A stretch of DNA of 5,826 nt from Nevskiaceae bacterium. GTDB lineage: Bacteria > Pseudomonadota > Gammaproteobacteria > Steroidobacterales > Steroidobacteraceae. The position numbers and the translations under genes were made by a program. Where the stretch lies: contig JAITMN010000363.1 of assembly GCA_031277355.1 (NCBI GenBank), forward strand, positions 1 to 5,826. The letters are read 5' to 3'. The notes under the pieces were generated by a model, which worked only from the letters and a program-made list of their open reading frames with translations, had not been told where the DNA came from and ran no database searches. Positions 1 to 5,464 of the stretch are shown in pieces. Position 1 is the first letter of the stretch; each line of letters starts with the position of its first letter.

Positions 1-1325
1 CTGCTTTCGATGGCCGGTATGTACACCAGACCCGTTTGCGGACTGAACGACAGCGGCTGCCAGGTGTGCGCGCCGGTGTAGGACGGGCTGACGAATGCGC
101 CCTTGCCCGTTTTGCCGTAGTCGGCTTCGGGATTGATGATGGGGCGGCCGGTCTTGAGGTCCACGCCCTTCGCCCACGTCACGCCCTTCACATAGGGGTC
201 GGCCGAGAGCAGTTCTCCGGTGGCTGCGTCGAGCACATAAAAAAATCCATTCTTCGGCGCCTGCATCACCACATGACGCGACTGCCCGTTGAGCGTGAGA
301 TCGGCGGTGAAGATTTGATTCGTGTTGTCGTAGTCCCAGCTTTCGTTCGGCGTGGCCTGGTAGTGCCAGACGTATTCGCCGGTGTCGGATTTCAGCGCAA
401 CGATGGACGACAGATACAGTTGATCGCCGCCGCCGGGCGAACGAAGTTGCGCCGGCCAGGGCGCGCCGTTGCCGGTGCCGATGTACACCAGATCGGTTGT
501 CGGGTCGTAGACGATGGAATCCCACGGCGCACCACCGCCGCCGGTTTTCCACCATTCACCGCCCCAGGTTTTTGCGGCGGCTTCCATCTGCGGGTTCTCG
601 AAACCATTGGCGGGATTGCCGGGCACGATGTACCAGCGCCAATCGAGTTTGCCGGTGGCCGCATCGTAGGCCGACAGATAGCCGCGCTGACTGAACTCGC
701 TGCCGCCCTGCCCGATCAGCACCCTGCCCTTCACGATGCGCGGCGCGCCGGTGATGGCATAGGGCTGGCCCGGCTCAATGGTCAGCACATCCCACACCGG
801 TTCGCCGGTGGCCGCGTCGAGTGCGATCAGACGCGCGTCGATGGTGGCCAGATACAGTTTGCCGTCGTAAGCGGCTACACCGCGATTGACCACATCGCAG
901 CAGGCGTTCACCGCCCATTCGCCCGGCACCTTAGGATCGAACTTCCACAGCGGCTCGCCGGTCTTCGCGTCGAAGGCGTAGACCTTGCTCCAGGCCGTGG
1001 TGACGTAGATCGCGCCATCGACCACCAGCGGCGTGGACTCCTGACCCCGGCGCGTGTCGAAGTCGGCGAACCACGCCAGTCCCAATTGCCCGACCGTGTC
1101 GGGCGTGAGCTGCGTGAGCGGACTGAAACGCTGCTCGCTGTAGTCACGGCCATGCGACAGCCACTGGCCGACGTTGACCGCATCATTGGCCGCGAGCAGA
1201 CGTGCGTCGTCAACTTGCGCGCGGGGCGCGGATGCGCTGGCCGATTGCGAAGACGCAGCCGGATCGCGCGAACAGGCGGCAAGCGCCAATACACCGCAGA
1301 CAACGCCAATGATGCGAATGAACAT
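1..1325 (-). CDS. PQQ-dependent alcohol dehydrogenase, N-terminal 441 residues (C-terminus outside window)
   Basis: Beta-propeller quinoprotein that oxidises an alcohol (or aldehyde) outside the inner membrane with PQQ, passing electrons to a cytochrome. What is seen: vicinal cysteines C142-C143 (the disulfide over PQQ); E210 in GSEF and N286 in GTGNG as metal ligands; W268 in the APWDS strand as the PQQ floor; catalytic D331 in SWDYD; K358 in PKNGF; and repeated propeller motifs such as AATGEPVW. The stretch TWQPLSFSPQTGLVYIP near the visible end matches type II quinohaemoprotein alcohol dehydrogenases. D333, two residues after the catalytic Asp, is the lanthanide-type ligand. The N-terminus (MFIRIIGVVCGVLALAAC) has a lipobox with C18, then a Ser/Ala-rich linker. 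The ATG is preceded by GGGGA at 8-nt spacing and lies 25 bp after the stop of the NTF2-like gene. Whether a C-terminal cytochrome c domain follows cannot be seen. Family assignment is firm; substrate is unknown. Confidence 0.93.
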   Translation of the reverse strand, partial: MFIRIIGVVCGVLALAACSRDPAASSQSASASAPRAQVDDARLLAANDAVNVGQWLSHGRDYSEQRFSPLTQLTPDTVGQLGLAWFADFDTRRGQESTPLVVDGAIYVTTAWSKVYAFDAKTGEPLWKFDPKVPGEWAVNACCDVVNRGVAAYDGKLYLATIDARLIALDAATGEPVWDVLTIEPGQPYAITGAPRIVKGRVLIGQGGSEFSQRGYLSAYDAATGKLDWRWYIVPGNPANGFENPQMEAAAKTWGGEWWKTGGGGAPWDSIVYDPTTDLVYIGTGNGAPWPAQLRSPGGGDQLYLSSIVALKSDTGEYVWHYQATPNESWDYDNTNQIFTADLTLNGQSRHVVMQAPKNGFFYVLDAATGELLSADPYVKGVTWAKGVDLKTGRPIINPEADYGKTGKGAFVSPSYTGAHTWQPLSFSPQTGLVYIPAIES

Positions 1326-1350
1326 GCTTGAAATCCCCAGTCGGGTGGAA

Positions 1351-2310
1351 CTAACGCCCGCCGCCTTCGGCTTCGGCAATGGCATCGTAGGCGGGCTGCG
1401 GTTTTTTCGTCCACGGTGAACGAATGAAATACGGCGCGCCGGTGAATGTGGCTTCCACCGCAGTGATGTGGTCATCCTTCACCTTGAAGGCTTCGAGGAA
1501 CGACCAGGTTTGCGGCTCGCGAAACACCGACTGCGTGGTGGTGCCGTCGGTGAGTTTGTATTCATCGAGCACACCCTTGTGATCGATGAACCCACGGCAC
1601 AGCACGGCGCTGCGCTCTTCATCGACCAGAAAACAATCGCGGTCGCGGACGCGATTGTTGAAGCGGTAGCGCCCGGAGCGAAAGCCGCCTTCGATGTCGG
1701 TGAACAGCAGGCCGTTCTCCACTCGCGTGGCGCCCGGCGCAAAGCGCGTGCCGCGAATCTCGCCGTTGTTGTATTGCAGAGTGGAGAAATAGCCGTTGGC
1801 GTGAGCTTTCAATTGATCGCGCGTGGCGCGCTGGGCGGGCGGCACCGGGCGGGTGAAGTCGGGGTCGCGCACGGACTTGAAGATATCGCCGATGGGCGTG
1901 GGCGGCGAGCTCAGGTTGCGCCGTGTGGAGAGGATATGCTCCACCTCGGTGATCTTGCCGTTGCGCACGCGCAGCCGCGCGCCGACATAGGTGGGCACGT
2001 CGTTCTGCAACACGGTGGTGTAGAGGCCAATCTGCTGCGTTGAGGGATCGGAGAGCACCAGCGCTTCGCCCACTTCTTGAGTGACGGTGTCCCAACTGCC
2101 ATCGGGGAAAACCATCTCGACATTGTTTTCGGTGAAACGCACCTTGCTTGCAAACGGCGCGCGTGAGGGATCGCGGGCGCGATACGCCTGGCGATACTGC
2201 GCGGCGATCTGCTCAAGGCATGCTTTGTTGCAACTGGCGGCTGCGGCGGGCAGGCCAGCGGCCAGCATCAGGCCGGCCACGAGCAGCAACGCCGGAGTCG
2301 TCGGTTTCAT
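1351..2310 (-). CDS. Secreted protein with two NTF2-like halves (DUF8021-like), 319 aa
   Basis: No known reaction; I recognise it only as resembling exported DUF8021/SnoaL-type proteins, a fold that usually binds or transforms small hydrophobic molecules. Residues 1-26 form a Sec signal peptide (Lys near the start, a Leu/Ala-rich core, then an Ala-rich cleavage region). The mature protein starts near C27-x3-C31. Half 1 (about 30-130) has FASKVRFTEN and VRNGKITEVE. Half 2 (about 165-295) repeats the pattern as FAPGATRVEN and VKDDHITAVE, suggesting an internal duplication. C226 and C238 in RDRDCFLVDEE...VLCRGF could form a second disulfide. I chose the ATG at 2310 over an upstream in-frame ATG at 2382 because AAGGAG lies 6 nt before it, it begins the signal peptide, and the longer form would overlap the transporter. 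It sits 16 bp after the transporter stop and 25 bp before the dehydrogenase start, so it is almost certainly co-transcribed with both. A periplasmic partner role is inferred from context only. Confidence 0.85.
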   Translation of the reverse strand: MKPTTPALLLVAGLMLAAGLPAAAASCNKACLEQIAAQYRQAYRARDPSRAPFASKVRFTENNVEMVFPDGSWDTVTQEVGEALVLSDPSTQQIGLYTTVLQNDVPTYVGARLRVRNGKITEVEHILSTRRNLSSPPTPIGDIFKSVRDPDFTRPVPPAQRATRDQLKAHANGYFSTLQYNNGEIRGTRFAPGATRVENGLLFTDIEGGFRSGRYRFNNRVRDRDCFLVDEERSAVLCRGFIDHKGVLDEYKLTDGTTTQSVFREPQTWSFLEAFKVKDDHITAVEATFTGAPYFIRSPWTKKPQPAYDAIAEAEGGGR

Positions 2311-2326
2311 TGCGTTCTCCTTGCGG

Positions 2327-3643
2327 CTAATGCAGCACGCGATCCTTCGGCATGCGCAGCCCCCAGATGCAGGCAAGGCCAATCAGCGAGCCAAACGCCA
2401 TTGCGGTGGACACCACCGCCAGCCCATTGCCGGCCTCGAACAGAAAACCCGCAACGATGGGCGACAGCACCGAACCGCCGCGACCGATGCCGATGGCAAA
2501 GCCCGTTCCCGATGCGCGCATCTCGGCCGGGAAGATTTGCGCGAAAATCGCATACAGGCCGTTGATCGCACCGTTCATGAAAAAGCCCGCCACCGCGCAC
2601 ACCGCCGACAGCGTGGCGATGTCGGAGTATCCCCGGCCAAACACCAGAATCATGATCGTGGAGCCGACCAGCACGAACGAGGTAACGATGCGCAGATTCA
2701 GTTTGTGCGTCAGCAGACCCACCATGCCACCGCCGAGCAGACCGCCGACATTGGTCCACACCACGACATTGGCGCCGGCCACGGCGTCAAAGCCCATATC
2801 GACAACGATCTTCGGCACCCACTTCAATACGTAGTAGAACGTGGTGATGTGGAAGAAATAAGCCATGCCCACCAGGATCGTGGTGCGAATCATCTGCGGC
2901 GAGAAGATATTGCTGCTGCCTTCCTTCTTGCCCGAAGCATCGGCGCCCAGCGTCGGCAGCGCGTCGATGGCGGCGTGCCCCATGCGGCGCATCGCGGCAT
3001 TGATTTTTTTCAGCGCGCCCGCCGGCTGCTTCGTGGCAAGCCAGGCCACCGACTCGGGCACGAGAAACCACACCAGCGGAATGAACGCCGCCGTGACGAT
3101 GGCCCCGAAATGAAACACCGAGCGCCACTCGCCGCCCTTGAGCAGACTCGCGGCGACCATGCCGCCCGTGACCGCGCCAAACGGATAGCCCATCGCCATG
3201 ATCGACACGTTCAGGTTGCGGTTCTTCGCGTTGGAAAACTCCGCCACCACCGCGTTGATCGCTGCCAGCACGCCGCCGATCCCGAGGCCCGTGAACACGC
3301 GCCACACCGACAATTGCACGACATTGCTCGAAGCCGCCGCCATCCACATGCCGACGGCCATGAACACCAGACAGCCCAGGATGGTGTTGCGCCGCCCGAT
3401 GCGATCGGCCAGACCGCCCAGAAACAGCGAACCGATGGACATACCGATCAGTTCCATCGACAGCACGATGCCCAACTCCGCCCGGTTGATGCCCCACTCC
3501 TCGGCGATGCCGGGGGATGCGAAGCTGATCGACAGCACGTCGAAGCCGTCGAGCGCATTGAGTCCCACCGTGATCGCCACCGCGATCACTTGCAGCACAC
3601 TCATCGGCGCATTGGCGATGATCTGCCGCGGATCTGTACTCAC
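2327..3643 (-). CDS. MFS transporter, aromatic acid:H+ symporter (AAHS)-like, 438 aa
   Basis: Inner-membrane major facilitator of about 12 transmembrane segments; the family imports aromatic or other organic acids with protons. Seen: the AAHS-type acidic motif LDGFD in TM1 (residues 31-35); MFS motif A in the loop after TM2 (GGLADRIGRR, 76-85); the TM4 motif RVFTGLGIGGVLAA (115-128); VPESVAW (195-201) before a Lys/Gly-rich central loop (about 205-250); and FPAEMRASGTGFAIGIGRGGS (371-391) in the second half. The second copy of motif A between TM8 and TM9 is degenerate (THKLNLR). Length is normal for the family. The start is a GTG with GGGGAG 9 nt upstream; there is no in-frame ATG before it, and the next Met (residue 14) has no ribosome site. 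It is the first gene of the operon with the NTF2-like protein and the PQQ dehydrogenase, which suggests it imports the substrate or product of that enzyme. The substrate is not determined by sequence. Confidence 0.92.
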   Translation of the reverse strand: MSTDPRQIIANAPMSVLQVIAVAITVGLNALDGFDVLSISFASPGIAEEWGINRAELGIVLSMELIGMSIGSLFLGGLADRIGRRNTILGCLVFMAVGMWMAAASSNVVQLSVWRVFTGLGIGGVLAAINAVVAEFSNAKNRNLNVSIMAMGYPFGAVTGGMVAASLLKGGEWRSVFHFGAIVTAAFIPLVWFLVPESVAWLATKQPAGALKKINAAMRRMGHAAIDALPTLGADASGKKEGSSNIFSPQMIRTTILVGMAYFFHITTFYYVLKWVPKIVVDMGFDAVAGANVVVWTNVGGLLGGGMVGLLTHKLNLRIVTSFVLVGSTIMILVFGRGYSDIATLSAVCAVAGFFMNGAINGLYAIFAQIFPAEMRASGTGFAIGIGRGGSVLSPIVAGFLFEAGNGLAVVSTAMAFGSLIGLACIWGLRMPKDRVLH

Positions 3644-3652
3644 GCTGCTATA

Positions 3653-3658
3653 CTCCCC
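3653..3658 (-). promoter_or_regulatory. Shine-Dalgarno site for the GTG start of the MFS gene
   Basis: GGGGAG lies 9 nt before the GTG at 3643 on the minus strand. It supports the GTG as the true start. It also lies inside a six-codon ORF beginning at the ATG at 3660, whose TGA overlaps the GTG (GTGA); that ATG has no ribosome site of its own. Confidence 0.6.
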
Positions 3659-3714
3659 ATAGAATTTTTTGTGGCAGCCGAACGCTTCAACTCACAAGAA
3701 TAACACAGCCGCCC

Positions 3715-3736
3715 AACCTCACCGGAACCTCACAGG
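3715..3736 (+). repeat. Tandem 11-bp direct repeat upstream of the GGDEF gene
   Basis: Two adjacent copies, AACCTCACCGG and AACCTCACAGG, differ at one base. A shorter look-alike, AACTCACAAG, begins near 3688. An 11-bp period places the copies on nearly the same face of the helix, as in some operators. The second copy ends 9 nt before the start codon and contains the only weak ribosome-site-like AGG, so it could equally be a chance feature of the leader. Confidence 0.5.
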
Positions 3737-3745
3737 CAAAGCGCT

Positions 3746-4873
3746 ATGGAATCTCCCCTGGCCTGTTCTGCGACTGAGAAACTGCTGCTGGGCCCTCTGG
3801 TCCGGATGTCGCCCAGCGTGCGTCATCGGACGCTGGCAACGGTCACGCCGCCCCCGCTGGCGCTGGCGCTCACTTATCTGACGCTGTTTTCCATCGTGCT
3901 GACGGTGGCGCTGAACGCCCGAGCGCCCTGGGCATGGACCTGGCTGGCGCTGAGCGCTGTGTTCGTGCTGTGGCGCGGCGTATACGCGGTGCTTTCGCGC
4001 GGCCAGTCGCTGGAACGGCAGATGGTGCGAATCGTGCTGGGCAGTGCGCCGCTGTTCGTGATGTTCGGGCCGGGCAATGTGGCCTGCATCGCCTACGGCG
4101 ACACCGCGTTGACGCTGGTCAGCCTCACCGGAACGCTGGGCATCATCGCCGGGCTTTCCTCGCGCTGGGCCGCGATGCCGCGCGCCGCGATCACGACGAT
4201 CACGCTGACGGCCATCCCGCCCATCGCGATGCTGCTGATGCGCGGGGGGCTGGAAATGATGGCCGGCGTGATGCTGACGCTGACCACGCTGTCGTCCGTG
4301 GCCTTCACACTGCAAAACCACGGCTACCTGCTCTCGGCGGCGCACGCCGAAGAAGAACTGAGCCGTCTGGCTCACACCGATCCGCTGACCGGGCTCGCCA
4401 ACCGCATCGAACTGCATCGGCTGCTGGAACGCGCCTGCGCGCAATTGCAGCCCAACGAAGCAGACTCGCAGCTTGCGGTGCTGTGCATTGACCTCGATGG
4501 CTTCAAGAGCATCAACGATGCCTATGGTCACGCGGCCGGCGACGCGCTGCTGCGGCGCGTGGCGCAACTGTTGCAGGAGTGTCTGCCGGCAAAGTCCACC
4601 ATCGCCCGCATGGGCGGCGATGAGTTTGTGGTGCTGTTGCCGGGAGCCGATGAAGTCAGCGCGCGGCGCACCGCCGATCAACTGATCTCGGGGTTATCGC
4701 AGGAACAGGCGTTGCCCGGCAGGCAGATCGTGCAAATCGGATGCAGCATCGGCATCTCGCTGGCGCCGATGCAGAGCGTGAACCCGGAGATGCTGCTCGC
4801 GCGGGCCGATCAGGCGTTGTACACGAGCAAGCATCGGGGAAAAGGTCAGGCGCGAATCTGGCACGCGCTTTGA
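3746..4873 (+). CDS. Membrane-bound diguanylate cyclase (GGDEF domain), 375 aa
   Basis: Makes cyclic di-GMP from two GTP as a homodimer; the catalytic domain faces the cytoplasm. The N-terminal part has about six hydrophobic segments (roughly 36-56, 61-80, 93-109, 119-139, 146-165, 168-190), with a short cytoplasmic stretch before them. It matches no named sensor domain that I recognise. A short helical linker (about 198-210, AEEELSRLAH) leads into the GGDEF domain (about 208-375): DPLTGLANR at 212-220, metal-binding D249 in DLDGFKSIND, GHAAGD at 261-266, and an intact GGDEF at 290-294. The inhibitory RxxD site is absent; the equivalent positions read P281 and S284. The domain ends with the usual ADQALYTSKHRGKGQ. 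The ATG at 3746 has only a weak AGG upstream; M21 is an alternative start with no better site. The gene is divergent from the dehydrogenase operon and convergent with the VOC gene, and seems to be transcribed alone. The signal sensed is unknown. Confidence 0.94.
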   Translation: MESPLACSATEKLLLGPLVRMSPSVRHRTLATVTPPPLALALTYLTLFSIVLTVALNARAPWAWTWLALSAVFVLWRGVYAVLSRGQSLERQMVRIVLGSAPLFVMFGPGNVACIAYGDTALTLVSLTGTLGIIAGLSSRWAAMPRAAITTITLTAIPPIAMLLMRGGLEMMAGVMLTLTTLSSVAFTLQNHGYLLSAAHAEEELSRLAHTDPLTGLANRIELHRLLERACAQLQPNEADSQLAVLCIDLDGFKSINDAYGHAAGDALLRRVAQLLQECLPAKSTIARMGGDEFVVLLPGADEVSARRTADQLISGLSQEQALPGRQIVQIGCSIGISLAPMQSVNPEMLLARADQALYTSKHRGKGQARIWHAL

Positions 4874-4913
4874 TGGGATGCGCGCGCCAGAGGTTGTTTG
4901 TCGAAGCGCCTGC

Positions 4914-5297
4914 TCAGGCCGGCAGGAAGCAGTAGGTGCAAATCTTGTTGCCGTCGGGGTCGCGCAGATAGGCCGCGTATGCCGTGGGCGCGAAGCTGCG
5001 CGGACCGGGCTCGCCTTCATCCGTGCCGCCGTTGGCAAGGCCGGCCTTGTGGAACTCATGCACCGCCGCGCGGCTCGGCGCGGCAAAGCCGATGGTGCCG
5101 CCATTGGCGAACGAGGCCGGCTTGCCGTTGGCGGGCTTGGTCACGAGAAACTCCGGATGATCGGCGCCGTAAAGCAGGCCGTGATCGCCCATCGGCGCGA
5201 TGAACTTCACTCCCAGCGCGCCCAGCGCGGCGTCATAGAACTGACGCGCCTTGGCAAGATCGTTCGTGCCCACGACGACGTGCGTAAAGATAGCCAT
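4914..5297 (-). CDS. VOC superfamily (glyoxalase/bleomycin-resistance fold) protein, 127 aa
   Basis: A small cytoplasmic protein of two beta-alpha-beta-beta-beta modules; the superfamily includes glyoxalases, dioxygenases and drug-binding proteins, so the exact activity is open. Seen: the opening MAIFTHVVVGTNDLAKARQFYDAAL, with H6 at the usual first metal position and the typical ND...FYD helix; the first module closing at PEFLVTKP (48-55); the second opening at GTIGFAAPS (67-75); and the C-terminal YLRDPDGNKICTYC (110-123). In many metal-using members the residue after DPDGNKI is a Glu ligand; here it is C120, followed by C123. Length is normal for a single-domain member. The ATG has AAGGA 8 nt upstream, a strong site. 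Its stop is 40 bp from the end of the convergent diguanylate cyclase gene. It appears monocistronic, and nothing nearby suggests a substrate. Confidence 0.9.
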   Translation of the reverse strand: MAIFTHVVVGTNDLAKARQFYDAALGALGVKFIAPMGDHGLLYGADHPEFLVTKPANGKPASFANGGTIGFAAPSRAAVHEFHKAGLANGGTDEGEPGPRSFAPTAYAAYLRDPDGNKICTYCFLPA

Positions 5298-5344
5298 GAT
5301 CGAATCCTTCTGGTGGTTGGCAAAAAAACAGCCGCGAAGCTTGC

Positions 5345-5370
5345 GCGCTTGCGCTCACGCAGGCAAGCGC
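5345..5370. repeat. Inverted repeat, 8-bp perfect arms
   Basis: GCGCTTGC (5345-5352) and GCAAGCGC (5363-5370) are perfect complements around a 10-nt spacer. The spacer contains CTCA flanked by CGCA-type bases that could refold with the inner arm (TGCG/CGCA). It could be a protein-binding palindrome or an RNA hairpin in a leader. Confidence 0.5.
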
Positions 5371-5384
5371 ATCGCCAGTGCTGA

Positions 5385-5399
5385 AGCGGCCTCGCCGCT
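5385..5399. repeat. Short inverted repeat, 6-bp arms
   Basis: AGCGGC and GCCGCT pair around a CTC loop, 14 bp after the larger inverted repeat. In such GC-rich DNA an arm of this size can arise by chance, so its role is uncertain. Confidence 0.35.
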
Positions 5400-5464
5400 C
5401 GTGTAAGGTATGGGCTCGCAGAGCAAACAGCCCTCTGGTGGGGTCGTTCCAGAAAAGAGGCAAC

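Larger units (their letters stand above)
3644..3745. promoter_or_regulatory. Divergent intergenic region between the dehydrogenase operon and the diguanylate cyclase gene
   Basis: These 102 bp separate two genes that point away from each other, so promoters for both directions should lie here or extend into the genes. I see an AT-rich stretch around 3659-3670 and another around 3694-3704, but no pair of boxes close enough to the sigma-70 consensus to call. The right end carries an 11-bp tandem repeat (3715-3736), listed separately. No regulator gene of the usual type (LysR, AraC, TetR) is next to the region. Confidence 0.55.
5298..5464. promoter_or_regulatory. Divergent intergenic region with two inverted repeats
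   Basis: The 167 bp between the VOC gene (leftward) and the secreted-protein gene (rightward) should contain promoters for both. It holds an A7 run at 5322-5328 and two hairpin-forming inverted repeats (5345-5370 and 5385-5399). Neither hairpin is followed directly by a T run on either strand, so neither is a standard intrinsic terminator. No convincing -35/-10 pair was found by eye. Confidence 0.5.

Noticed and set aside
36..1331. 431-codon open frame on the plus strand opposite the PQQ dehydrogenase
   Set aside because: No recognisable motif; the minus strand gives all the expected quinoprotein motifs in one frame.
2311..2382. Upstream in-frame ATG extending the NTF2-like protein by 24 residues
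   Set aside because: It would overlap the transporter, bury the signal peptide behind a Cys-rich stretch, and ignore the strong AAGGAG site before the ATG at 2310.
2081..3703. 540-codon open frame on the plus strand opposite the MFS gene
   Set aside because: Translation is rich in Arg, His, Gln and Asp with no domain or membrane pattern. It is antisense to a well-supported transporter, and high GC keeps the antisense frame open.
3671..3704. Possible sigma-70 boxes for the GGDEF gene around TTGTGG and AATAAC
   Set aside because: The match to consensus and the spacing are too poor to call.
3719..4681. 320-codon open frame on the minus strand opposite the GGDEF gene
   Set aside because: Low-complexity Arg/Gln/His-rich translation; the plus strand encodes a complete GGDEF protein.
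4874..4930. Possible bidirectional terminator between the converging GGDEF and VOC genes (CCTGC/GCAGG arms at 4909-4926)
   Set aside because: Only a 5-bp stem lying partly in the VOC coding end, with no T run on either strand.
5322..5345. A7 run after a GC-rich stretch, read as a minus-strand terminator
   Set aside because: The adjacent GCGCAAGCTTCGC is nearly palindromic but has no loop, and it lies upstream of the VOC start rather than after a gene.
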